The position numbers were made by a program, and so were the translations under genes. The notes under the pieces are model-generated. The model did no database searches, had not been told where the DNA came from, and was given only the letters and a program-made list of their open reading frames with translations. DNA of 64,000 nucleotides, taken from NCBI GenBank assembly GCA_021613335.1, contig JAJTWR010000299.1:2059501-2123500 (forward strand), read 5' to 3'. The DNA comes from Whitmania pigra (taxonomy: Eukaryota; Annelida; Clitellata; Hirudinida; Haemopidae). Shown piece after piece: positions 23,643-33,925 of the stretch (position 1 is its first letter; the number at the start of each line of letters is the position of its first letter).

Positions 23643-24406
23643 ACATCTACTGAAAGTTTCGTCGAAAGTGATAAATTATTGAAATAATTTTTCAAAATAT
23701 CAAATTAAAATACATTTTTAAAATTTTATTTTATTTTTTAATTAATTTTTTCTTATATTTTCCAAATTTGCCATTGCCTTCCGGCCCTCCCTTAGTTAAT
23801 TAGTTCTTTATTAACGTCCATTTCATAACTAGATGATTAGGATGGGGACAATAACAGAAAAACGACAAGAACATCGAAGACACACAAAAAAAAACAAACA
23901 AAAAATTAAGTTCTTGAATAAATTATATGTACAGAGTTTAATTTACATTCATATCAGTCTACATCAGGTGTCTTCTCTTTTCTTGAACCCACCGGTAGAT
24001 GAGATCTATGCTAGCGTAATTGCTAAGCATAGTTCTCAAGTCCCGTGTCTGTATCTTGATCTTTGACCTGATGTTCCTGTCTGAAGGCTTTTTGAGTAGG
24101 ACATTGCAGAAGGAAATGCCCAGTAGACTCCTCCATACTTGGACATGTTTGGCATTTGTCACTGTTATGCCTTTTCATTTGGAACAGGTAACGATTTAGA
24201 TGACATTTTCCAAGCCGAAGTCTGGAGATGAGTACCTCCTTCCTTCTATAGGCGCATTGGAAGAAGCTCCTCGTCGTCACCTGTTGCTGGACATCATAAT
24301 GATGACAGCCAGAGAAGCAATCCCATCTTCTCTGCCAGTCCTCTTCAATCTTCTGGGCAACGATCCTTTTGGTGTCCCTGATAGATGCTGGGATTTGGCG
24401 ATCGAT

Positions 24407-24994
24407 CTAGCCTCGAGTTGTCGCTAGCTTCGCCAGGGTGTCAGCCTTCTCGTTACCTGGAATGCCCACGTGGGCAGGTACCCAGGCGAGAGTGACTTGC
24501 TGGTCTTGGTCCATGAAATCTGAAATCAAAGATAAAATTCTATGAATTTCAGGATCATGGTAAGCATTGTTTCGATTTCTTAGGCACTGGATGGCACTAA
24601 GAAAATCGCTTAAAATGAAAATGTTCTTGTCCTCCCCCTGGTAGGAGGTTTTTAGCAGCATCAAGCAGTCCTCGATGGCTGCTAATTCCGTTGCAGAAAT
24701 GCTGCTGTCGGGCGAAGCTCTGATACTGAGCTCCACTCCTTTCTTGGGGATGAAAATTTTTATCCCTGCCATGTCCTTCATCTTGGATGCGTCCGTGTAG
24801 CAGAGCAGGCTGGAGTCACTGATTTCATCGATCTTCTCCCTAGCGACCAGCATCCTTAGATGATCGTCGGCCGCTATTGCCAGGGTGGAGGTGTCGAAGA
24901 TAGGGTTCTTCAGTGTCCAAGGTGCTCTGATAACTTCGGCATCCAATTGTCTTGTGATGTTCTTTTGAATGTTGTCAGGCAGGAGACTTGACAC
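24407..24994 (-). pseudogene. LINE RNase H domain (catalytic residues retained)
   Basis: 195-codon frame with the four RNase H acidic positions visible: LLCYTDASK (Asp), SISATELAAIE (Glu), FILSDFLSAIQ (Asp) and HVGIPGNEKADTLA (His...Asp), in the order and spacing of LINE RNase H. It is separated from the RT by a frameshift near 25.0 kb. This is part of the dead LINE, not a host RNase H. Confidence 0.88.
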
Positions 24995-25031
24995 CTGACA
25001 CTTTCAAAAGGGCATGGCCGATTGGTCTTCT

Positions 25032-25730
25032 TCATCTTCCAGTGAAGCTTGCCCTTGATGCTGGAATTTCTGAAATCAGGTAAAAAAAATAACATTTCCT
25101 GATGGGATTATTAGGAGTGGCCAGTGACCGGATGGCATGATTAGCGGTGAGCTTCTTTCGACGAAGGTCTAATGGAAGTTCATCGCATTCAACTTGCAAT
25201 GAAAGGGATCCAGTTCCAGACATGCTGCCACAGCATATCTTGAGAGCCTGGAATTGAATTCTATTATATACCATCTTGTTCTGATTATAGCTGAGATCAA
25301 AGGCTTCACTTCCATAATCCATCACAGATCTTATTGTTCTTCTATAAAGCTGAAGCAAGCAAAATTTGCTGGCTTCCCAGGATTTTCCGACAATAGCTCG
25401 CATCACGTTGAGACGTTTCCGGCATCTGACTTCAACCGCAGCCGTTTGAGCTTTCCAGTTTAGCTTCTCATCTAGGATTACACCCAGGAATGTAGCGGTT
25501 GAAGTCATCGGGATTTGTTCCCTAGCTGTGCACAGTGTTATCCTGGAGGAATCCAGCCTTGATTTATTATTACTAAAAACAACAAAGCAAGATTTCTTAA
25601 CAGAAATACGAAAACCGTTATTAGATAAAAACTTCTCTGTTCGGTCGAGCTGCTGTTGCATTCTATGCGTCATGGTGGAGAGATTACTACCGATCGTCCA
25701 GAGGGCTATGTCGTCGGCGTACATAGACAT
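25032..25730 (-). pseudogene. LINE reverse transcriptase, palm (YADD) and thumb part
   Basis: Open frame starting at the SMYADDIALW catalytic box and running through FRISVKKSCFVVFS, ATFLGVILDEKLNWK and MRAIVGKSWEASK, typical non-LTR RT motifs. It lies downstream (minus sense) of the inserted element. Confidence 0.88.
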
Positions 25731-25929
25731 CTTGATTCCATTCTCTGGCTGAGGCAGACCGTCAAGCGGCTCATAGACAACTGAACGAAAAAGACGATAA
25801 ATCGAGTCGTTAAGGCTCGTTATAAGGTCTAATTCGTTATTCGTTATATCGTCTCTTACGTTTAATTGTCGTTATAAGATCCAATTCGGTATTTCGTCTA
25901 CCACAATATTTAAATTTTAATTAGCTTTT

Positions 25930-26110
25930 CAACAAATACATAGTCTTCAAGCTGCCCTATTTATGTTCTCTTATAATAAGAATGCCCTTCCAGATAAATT
26001 TGTAGGTTTATTTCTTATATCTGAAAGTGTCAACTACACTAAACCTTCACACTCCCTCCGTCATACCCATGAATATAGTCCATCTTTTGCCAAAAGCACA
26101 AAAAATTGCT
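25930..26110 (+). repeat. LINE-3'-end-like sequence inside the nested transposon
   Basis: The stretch AAGCTGCCCTATTTATG, AATAAGAATGCCCTTCCAGA, GAAAGTGTCAACTACA, CCCTCCGTCATACCCATGAA and AGTCCATCTTTTGC matches, in order, the reverse complement of the LINE fragment at 14.05-14.33 kb. So the element carries, or was hit by, a piece of the same LINE family. Confidence 0.75.
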
Positions 26111-26208
26111 CAAAAAAAAATAGTTTTAACATGACAAATACAAATTTGAACCGACGAATAAAAGATAATATATTTAAATTGTTCGCCCTGAATGTCGTCC
26201 AGAAGTAA

Positions 26209-26451
26209 CAAAATATCATCTTCTCAAGCAATGCAAAAGCCATCCGAAATATCCGCGACTTGGTGCAAGTTTTGCTTAAAGAAGCGCAAACCATTTCAAC
26301 CATTGAACGATTGTTGAACGAAGGGCAGTGCCTTCGAGACAAGAAAGTCACTGCAAGAAATGCAGCTCTTTATAAGGCGTGGGTCAAATATAAAGACGGT
26401 GACCTAACTGCCAAACAATTGCTTTTTGAATTGGCTTCAAGTAATTAATCC
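26209..26451 (+). CDS. Small ORF of unknown function inside the nested transposon
   Basis: Frame open from 26209 to the stop at 26449-26451, with a GTG/ATG-type start possible at 26260. It encodes an apparently helical product (STIERLLNEGQCLRDKKV, ARNAALYKAWVKYKDGD, AKQLLFELASSN). An AATAAA lies about 20 bases after the stop. I recognise no family. It may be a remnant exon or captured host fragment rather than an expressed gene. Confidence 0.3.
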
Positions 26452-26686
26452 CGATATTTATTCGAAACAATAAAATTGGCGATAAATTTGAATTTACTAG
26501 TTTTATTTATTAAATAAATTTTTTTTAATTCCTATATACATTGGATCTTATACCGAATTAGATCTTACAACGAATTGGATCGTACATCGAATAACGAAAA
26601 AGACGTTTTAACGATTCGTAATAAGGTCTAATTCGTTATTCGATTTATCGTCTCCTTCGTTCAATAGTCCGGCACCCCCGTCAAGC

Positions 26687-27429
26687 ATTACGATGAATAA
26701 GAGGGCTTAGGACATTGCCAAGGGTGTGGGGATTGGAAAAAGTGGCTCCGACTCTGACTTCCATTGTACGGTCTTGTAGGAAGTCGTTTATCCAGCGAAG
26801 TAACCTCCCTTTGATGCCTAGTGCGGACAACCTTGCGACTATTCCTTCTCTCCACACCATGTCAAAAGCTTTTTCCAAATCTAGGAAAACTCTAAGCGTC
26901 ATTTGCTTTTTCGATGAAGAGGCAGCTGTGTTTTGAGTGATTCGAACCAGCTGATCTGAGCATCCCCTCCCTTTTCTGAAACCAGCTTGGTGCGGACTTA
27001 TGAGGCCAAAACTCTCAAGATGCCACCTGAGGCTAGCTGCGATTACCCTCTCAAAGAGCTTGCAAAGAGTGGAGGTTAAGGAAATGGGCCTATATGAGGA
27101 AGGCTCTGAAAGGGTTTCGCCTCTCTTCGGAATAGGGACTATAGTAGCTTTCTTCCAGAAGGAGGGAAGACGCCCAATTGTCCAAGATTGGTTGAATAAA
27201 GAAACAATGCATTTGAAGCATGGTAAAGGAAGTTTTCTTATCATTTCGTAATGAATGCCATCGGGGCCTGGAGAAGAGTTCCCACATTTACCGAGTGCAT
27301 CCATTACTTCGGAAATTTCTATGGGGTAAGACAGAGAAGAGTTGTCGTGACTGTCAAGATCGAAAAGAGAAAAATTCTGCTTAATATTCGCGAAGTGCGG
27401 CCCTCCTTCCCAAAATCCGACATTTGCCT
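26687..27429 (-). pseudogene. LINE reverse transcriptase, N-terminal part
   Basis: Carries DALGKCGNSSPGPDGIHY, WKKATIVPIPKRGE, SYRPISLTST, HQAGFRKGRGCSD and FLDLEKAFDMVWREG. Its open frame runs on upstream into sequence that looks like a separate hAT-like end (27430 on). It is broken at its 3' end by the insert at 26677. Confidence 0.88.
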
Positions 27430-28081
27430 CAGTGACGTAACTAAGAGGGGGCCCAGAGTCGAAAGCCAAAAATTAGAAATTCACTCCATATTTTAATTTT
27501 TATTTATTTATATTCTGCATTGATCATATTACAATTTTTAACGGAAACATTAAAATCAAGCACTGCTTCAATTCTCGAAGGGGTCCATTTTGATTTTTTT
27601 GCGGAGAGGTAAACCAGTGGCATAACATCAAATGGCTGGCCCATCAAGTCTGTTAAATGAAACCGTATCGGTTTTAAACTCACTGAACTTCACTCAAAGA
27701 ATTTTGATAGTCTATTGTCTCCATTATTTTATTCTGTGTCAAAGCAGTGTTTATCGTTTAAACATTATCGTGGCATTAGAAAGAATTATACAGTTTAAAT
27801 AATACACCAAATTGAAAATTGTGAAAGTAAAACAAATTTTTTATAATTTGGTCATATTTAAGACGATGATTAATATTAACAATTTAGATTTTAAATTCAA
27901 AATTTAGCTTTAATATTTTAAACAAATGTTTTTGTCAACAATATATTTAAGATATTTTGAATGAAATCTTCCAAAGACAACTTTTGTGGCGGGCTCCAAG
28001 TTTTTAAAGGCTGCGCTGGTTATAATGGGGATTGCTGTCGCTGTTTAAATCGCATTGGATTTTTGTTTTCATAAAAGTACC
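27430..28081. other. Tudor-gene upstream flank with hAT-like terminus
   Basis: CAGTGACGTAACTAAGAGGG followed by GGCCC at 27430 resembles the CAGTGGCGTA...GGGCC type of hAT end seen complete at 59675-60316. A second such start (CAGTGGCATAACATC) lies at 27615. I cannot find a matched right end or target duplication. It contains no ORF. The proximal promoter of the Tudor gene should lie in 27950-28081, but no TATA box is evident. Confidence 0.35.
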
Positions 28082-31000
28082 ATGAGTCAGTACTCTGCAA
28101 AAACACGTAAGTTTAATTGTTTTCAAATTGTCGCTAATTGCTGTGAATAAGATAGTAAGAACGCCATTTCATAAATGTCCACTATGGATTAATTTTTATT
28201 TTATATCATTTCATGGTTATGCAATGTTTGGATTTTAGTAATTTGTAAAGCAAGGCAAGAGATGATGGATAAAAGGAAACAATTGCTGACAGAAGAGATT
28301 CAATCATTTGAAAATGATTTTGCTTATCTCTGTTCTAGTCTGTATAACTTGAAGAATGTGGTAAACCCTAGTTTTTATTTTTAGATGTGTTTTGAGGTAA
28401 TCTAACCTATAGAAAGCACAAGATAAAAAAAACCTTTACATAAATTGTGCTGACTAGAATGGGAAAACAATATTTAACTAATATATAAATATATTTAATA
28501 TTTCATTAATATGTTAAATGTACGGATTTGATAATAAATTGGTTACTATAATTTTCTTTTTGATACATTTTATTGTGACAAGCTTTGTATATTTCTATTG
28601 GATCAGTCAGCAGATTACTTGAGGGGACTTCTTCAATTGAACAGTCCAGAGGAATTTAATAAGGAATTTGCCATTTCACGAACTATGACTACTGCCTTAA
28701 AGGATTGTTTATCTATCTTCAAAGACATGCTAGATGATGACTTTATGAAAAAGATTTTATGTGACAGTCTGTGAATTTCTTAGTATTTTTCAATGATATC
28801 TAATGATTCATTATAAGCTAAGAAATGTTGGTTCTGTATATCAATGCTTTTGTTGATTGATTTTAAATTTTAGTGTAGTTATTACTAAGTAAACTAAGTT
28901 TTGCTTTTAAGATATTTCTACACACACTAATAATGTAAGGCATTGCACCTAGTACTTCATGCTGCAAAGAAAAGCTCTAACAAGTATGTTTAGCTAATAA
29001 GTCATTAACATCATTTGTGCAGCACATAAATTTAGTTTTGATTGATTTTTTGTTTCACGGTATACTATTGTTATTTATTATTACTATTATAGAATTGAAT
29101 AAAAAAAATGGAAAGGTTCCTGCAGCATTGTTGGGAACAGCATATTCATCAGGTACATTTAGTTCTTATTGAATTAATTCATATTTTCAGTATGTTTGTG
29201 TCTTGTTGATTATAATTTTTTTGATTTTGGAAATAGAAGTCCAAATCAAGCCAAATGCATTGGTCAAACCTGATGACAACAATGTGCAGGTTATTGATTT
29301 TGAGCTGTTTGATTTTAAAATTACATTTAAGTAATGCATGTCCAAAACTTATTTAATTTTTAGCTACCTTCATTGAAGAAGGCAGCGAATCCTGTTACAG
29401 GTTCGTCTGCTTTCTCTGAACAGCCATTCTCTTCGGGCTTTGTCGACGGTATCATTCCACTTGCCGTGTCTCCATGGATGTTCTATTTCCAGCCTCTTGC
29501 CCTAATTCCACAGCTGGAATCGATGCAGGATGGTCTCAAGTTTGTTGAAATGTTGAATTGTCAGATGACTGTTGTTGGAAACGAGTAACATCTTTTAGCG
29601 CCTACATGGAAAAGGTGAAGGTCCGGAATGCTGAAGCTGCTTATCGACTCTCGGCTCTTGTTGCTGCACAATTCCATGCAGACCAAAAGTGGTATAGAGG
29701 AAAAATAGTTTCCATTGATAAAAGAGGTTATTTAATTAAATTATATTATGTTTGTCTAGTTTTGCTCTTGAATAATTAAGTCTGTTACTCATCATTTGTT
29801 GTTTAAGCTACATTGTCCATTTAGGTGATAGTGCAGAATATGAAGTTTTCTTCTTGGATTATGGAAATTCTGAAATTCTTCCCTCTGATCTTCTGCATAA
29901 TTTGCCAATTGAATTTACTAAACTTCCTGGTCTGGCTATTTGCTGTTCCATTAGTAATGTTGGTTTTACTAATATTTCTGTCAACTCTTGCCAACAAGGG
30001 TAAATAGCTTTAACTGAGATGATGTTTATGAATGTTGCATTGCAGGTGTCTCCTCCCTCTGGTTCTTGTGTTTGGTCTTCCAAGTCTGTAAGAGATTTCA
30101 ATGACTCAATTTCTCGGCTCAATTTTTATGAACCGGTCACGATCAGACCTATCTCTTCCGTTCGTGATGCATTGGTATTTGTGAACCTGTACAAGAAGAG
30201 CAGTAAAATAAAACAGAATCATGAAGGTAATCTCGATATTACTCAAGAACTGAATAGATTGGAGTCTGTGAAGGTTGTCCAATCCAACAGAAATGCTATT
30301 AGTTCCCTCAAATACTTGTGTTATTCTGAAGATAAGAAAAGGAGATTTAGGGGTGAAATGTTTCTTAAAAAGATCAGAATTTTTAATAGCCTAGAAACTT
30401 TGAAAAAGCAAATTGAATCTTTTGAGAAGGGAAAGAATGATTATTCATATCCAGAAGTTGTTCTCATTAAATCTTGTAAATCTTCATTAAATTCTGAGAA
30501 AAAGATACTAGAGAACCAGCAAGATTTCAAATTTGATCACCCACCAGAATCTCCAGCAAAAGATGTTAGCAAACCTATTTGTGATAATGGAAAAAACTCT
30601 ATGCCAATTATAAATAATGCTGAAGTATTTACTGTTAATGAATGTAAAGAAAGTTCCTACAGTGATTTGTGCAAAGTTGAAAATGAAAACATTGATTCGA
30701 AGGATCTTATAATTTTCTCTGAAACCGTTAGTCTTATGGAATCATATCAGTCCTATTCAACCAATAATTGTGGACCCTACAATGACAAGCAAATATCGAT
30801 TCATGAAGATGCTTGTGCTTCTCAATCTTTGAAAGAGTTGGTAATGATACCATTTCAAGATTCTGAATGTGATTGTGTTGAAAAGCAAAGCAAAGCAGTT
30901 GAGAACATGTGCCTCAAATGCGCAACTATTTCTGTGACTGATAACGAATTTCAAGTACTCATTTCTCATATCGAATCACCATCTCGGTTTTGGGTGCTTT

Positions 31001-33441
31001 GCGGAGAGGATGGGCAGGCCAGGTTGACCAAATTGAACGAAGACATGAATGATCGTTTAAAATGTTTCGAAGGCATTGAAAAGTTGAAGCCAATGAATAT
31101 TAGAATTGGCACTGTTTGTCTGGTCATTTTAAAAGAAAGCATATTTGATGATCAGCTGAAATATCGCTCATTGGTAATTTTGTTAAATATGTTTTAATAG
31201 CCAATTTGATTTGAATGTAAGTGCCAAAGGAATAACCCTTTGGCTTTGATGAGTTAGGATGGTTATTATATGTCTAAATAAAATTACTATCCTAGATTAA
31301 TTAGCATTTTTAAATATTATATACAAATTCACATTTTCTAAAAGGACTATCATTTTATCAGGTTACAAACATTATTGAAAGTGAAGGAAATTGTGAAGTT
31401 GAAGTGCTGCTAGTTGATTATGGGAGAACAAAAATGCTGAACTCAGATGATGACATATTTCAGCTGCCTGAATATTTCATAAAATCTTATCCTGTGATGT
31501 CTATATTTTGCAAACTGGAGGGAATTGAGCCAAAAGATGGGATATGGTCAGAGGAAGCAATTGAATATTTTAAAGATGAAGTTAGAGATGCAAAATTGCA
31601 TGCTTATTTTGGTCTCCAATATTCGCTAGGCAAAACAATCTGGTATACTTTTTTTTTAGTCAAAACTATAAATTATTATATGCTTTAAGTTCATCGTTTA
31701 TTTGGCAGTTGTCATATCGATAAACCATTAGAAATTGATCTGCGAATAGTGAGAAGTGATGATACCGAAGAGTCTTTCATCACACTTTTATCGAACATGG
31801 ACTACGCCAGGCTTTCAGTGGGAGTTGTTCAGGAGGAAGAAAGTTCTGAAAAGATTGGAAAACATGGATTGCCTTCTGTATATGATGACAAAGAAGGTGA
31901 TGGCTGGTCACACTACAAACCATGATCTTGAATTATTTTAATATTTTTAATTGAAAAATATCTAGATGATCTAGAGAATTTTTTGAAAAACGAAGTAGAC
32001 AAAGAGTTTTTGTCTGTTCGTAACAGTTATATGGTGGCCACAGAAGACCCTGGTGTTGCAGCTGTCAACTATGGTACGTTTTAAACATTGTTAAGCATAT
32101 TGTTTGGAGTGATTTATGTCTTTTTCTTTAAGAGTCCAAAAAATATGAAAAGGTGCCATGTAAATTTTTTAATAGAAAGAAAGGCTGTTGGAACAATGAA
32201 AACTGTCGCTTTGCACATGTCAGGGGTTAGAAATCTTTTGTTAAACTCTGATAACTGTGCATGATATATGTGTATTTGGGCAATTTCAGAATTTAACTTT
32301 CTTTGCATTCCAAGTTCTAAAAATGTCATTAATGCTCCAAATAAGAATGAGCTCATCACATTAGCTATTAAAGAGTTTTAACAGTTGAAAAGGGAGATTA
32401 TTGTTTCAGAATCAGATGAGGTCATAACAACAGAAAAAGTTCTTGTGTGCAGTTTACCTTCAACAGAGTCTGAACTGGACCTCCCTTTTGAAGGAAGTTG
32501 GGTCTTTGTTCAAATTTCTGCCTTTGTGGACCCACAAAATTACTTTGTTATTTTTCCATTTGGAGGTTTGAAAGTGTTTTTTTTTCTGAATCATGTGATA
32601 TATTATACTGAATATAAAGTTGATGCTTGCAGTTAATCAAACCACTCCTATTGACTCATTTAACTCACCCCTTGATGAACTCATGGTGGTATTAAAGTAG
32701 GTTGACATAAGTTATTTTGTTGATATTAAGTTTATTTTTTGATGGTCAAACCATCAATCTAACTTCTATGTCATTTTCTGCAGCAAACAATTTGATTCAA
32801 AAGCTCTTCCAGATCATGATTTAACGTTCTTCAGCAGAGGAGAAATGGTGGTGGCACGCTCTATTGAATTTGAGTTATGGCATAGGGCACTCATAGTTGA
32901 TTATGATGATGTTGACCACTATAAGGTTTGTATTTCTTATGTTTATGTGTGCAAGTTCTCACAAATTTCTTTTGTTTTCACAGGTTTATCTTGTTGACTA
33001 TGGAAGCATGGAAACTCTGCCCCCTTGTAGAATAAGAATTATGCAGCCTCGTTTTATGCACCTCCCACATCAAGCTTTGAAGTCTTCCTCACCTATGTCA
33101 CCTTCTCATCATAGTTGGACTCAAGATGCTCTGTAAGCCACATCCACTTATTTCTTGGTGCAAATTGTTGAGGTTCCCCATTGTGTAATAAGTTCATAAA
33201 TCTCTGTTATCAGTCAATTCTTCAAGTCATTGGTTGAAGGTCAAATATTATTAGCAAAAGTCCTGGAAAGGTTTGTGTTTACAAGATTTTCACAAGGATT
33301 CCAATTTGAACACTTGTGTTCTGTTTTAGATTACCATGTGGCACTCTTTTATTGGATTTGTATTGCACTGATGAAAGGAATGAAAAAAATGTGAGCAAGA
33401 TCATGGCCCAAAGAGGTTATGCCACCAGGAAATGTGCCTAA
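28082..33441 (+). CDS. Multi-Tudor protein with coiled coil and CCCH zinc finger (19 exons, about 1,150 codons)
   Basis: Exons 28082-28106, 28239-28360, 28607-28766, 29093-29152, 29237-29289, 29364-29726, 29825-29958, 30046-31173, 31362-31642, 31709-31896, 31966-32073, 32133-32225, 32290-32324, 32385-32565, 32633-32696, 32784-32925, 32984-33132, 33214-33270 and 33330-33441 (TAA). Order: helical coiled coil (about residues 10-110), Tudor 1 (165-345), a disordered Cys-poor linker, Tudor 2 (590-850), CCCH finger (about 880-900), Tudor 3 (917-1150). Extended Tudor domains bind symmetrically dimethylated arginine on Piwi proteins; such proteins build germline piRNA granules. The coil resembles that of RNF17/TRIM proteins, but no RING is seen. 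Exon 6 is one base short of frame. The orthologue is not settled (RNF17/TDRD4-like is one option). Confidence 0.87.
29364..30190 (+). CDS. Tudor domain 1 (exons 6-8), with a frameshift in exon 6
   Basis: Upstream half: VSPWMFYFQPLALIPQLESM. Downstream, one frame over, come AYRLSALVAAQFHADQKWYR, AEYEVFFLDYGNSEIL, PIEFTKLPGLAICCSISN and SGSCVWSSKSVRDFND. The core F-x-D-Y-G-N-S is the aromatic-cage loop. The frame changes between EMLNCQ and LSDDCCWK near 29550. The exon length (363) is one base short of what its phase-0 entry and phase-1 exit require, so a single-base deletion, real or a sequencing error, explains it. Confidence 0.85.
30850..31896 (+). CDS. Tudor domain 2 (exons 8-10)
   Basis: EFQVLISHIESPSRFWVLCG opens the extended Tudor (SN-like) part. 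After the intron, EVEVLLVDYGRTKMLNSDD gives the Tudor core (VDYG), followed by FCKLEGIEPKDGIWSEEAIE, the usual C-terminal SN-like strand-helix. Exons 31362-31642 and 31709-31896 complete it. The Tudor aromatic residues are only partly kept: the core reads DYGRT, not DYGN, so methyl-arginine binding may be altered. Confidence 0.85.
32133..32225 (+). CDS. CCCH zinc finger exon between Tudor 2 and Tudor 3
   Basis: PCKFFNRKKGCWNNENCRFA followed by His gives C-x8-C-x5-C-x3-H exactly, the canonical CCCH (TIS11-type spacing) RNA-binding finger. It sits alone in one 93-nt exon. Entry and exit phases (1/1) are symmetric, so the exon could be skipped or gained without a frame change. Confidence 0.88.
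32385..33441 (+). CDS. Tudor domain 3 and C-terminus (exons 14-19)
   Basis: GSWVFVQISAFVDPQNYFVI opens the unit; EMVVARSIEFELWHRALIVD and VYLVDYGSMETLPPCRI form the Tudor core (VDYGS); SWTQDALQFFKSLVEGQILL and LPCGTLLLDLYCTD form the SN-like part. It ends with ATRKCA and TAA at 33439-33441. This is the best conserved of the three by eye. Confidence 0.88.
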
Positions 33442-33571
33442 ATCATTGCTGTTTTTATTTTCTGAAGATACCTGCATTCTAAATCTAATTATGATTATTG
33501 AATTTACTTAGCTCCAAAACATAAAATCTGAAATTTATTATAAACATCAGTAAAATCAAGTGGGTTCACCA

Positions 33572-33577
33572 AATAAA
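33572..33577 (+). terminator. AATAAA polyadenylation signal of the Tudor gene
   Basis: Canonical AATAAA about 130 bases after the stop codon, giving a short 3' UTR. Confidence 0.6.
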
Positions 33578-33925
33578 TGTATTTTGCCTTTGTTTAAAAC
33601 AAATTGTGATAGGCCATAGCCTAAACTCAGTCACTAATAGTTTGTAACACTAAATATTTTACATTTCTGAAATATGATCTGAGGAATCTAAATCAACTAC
33701 AATCTGTGTGGCAACTGTGGGTGCACTCCGTAATTTTCTGTTAGCTTGTTAAATATAATTTCAATATTATTCAGCCTTATACATAACATCACTTTATTGT
33801 GTGCCAATGAAATTGTCTATATGTTAGGCAATCAAAATGCACTTTATGTTAATATTACCAATATATAAACCCGAAAAGAGAAATTGACTCATAATTGGCC
33901 GGAAAAGGGTGTTGTCACACAGATT
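33578..33925. other. Tudor-gene 3' flank, nothing recognised
   Basis: AT-rich non-coding sequence between the Tudor poly-A signal and the fold-back repeat. Confidence 0.5.

Larger units (their letters stand above)
25759..26686. mobile_element. 910-bp terminal-inverted-repeat transposon inserted in the LINE, 9-bp target duplication
   Basis: Flanked by CCGTCAAGC at 25759-25767 and 26678-26686. Inner ends are inverted repeats: GAACGAAAAAGACGATAAAT on the left, GAACGAAGGAGACGATAAAT on the right when read inward, preceded by a less conserved GG...-start of about 15 bases. More sub-terminal inverted copies of TCTAATTCGTTATTCG follow. Removing the insert and one duplicate brings the RT frame back directly before the YADD box, which shows the true boundaries. 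A 9-bp duplication fits MULE-like or Merlin-like elements; no transposase is present, so it is non-autonomous. Confidence 0.85.
23830..27429 (-). mobile_element. Degenerate LINE (RT + RNase H), 5'-truncated, interrupted by another transposon
   Basis: Read on the minus strand from 27429 down: reverse transcriptase fingers/palm (GNSSPGPDGIHYEMI, SSYRPISLTSTLCKLFERVI, HQAGFRKGRGCSDQL, FLDLEKAFDMVW), then a 910-bp foreign insert, then the YADD box (MSMYADDIALW) and thumb, an RNase H domain, and a C-x2-C...H...C knuckle (CQTCPSMEESTGHFLLQCP) around 24150. No endonuclease or ORF1 is visible, so it is 5'-truncated. RT plus RNase H places it in the I/jockey-like group. Frameshifts separate the blocks, so it is dead. 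Confidence 0.88.

Noticed and set aside
24407..24994. Host RNase H gene
   Set aside because: It lies between LINE RT and the LINE C-terminal knuckle on the same strand and is flanked by frameshifts; it belongs to the LINE.
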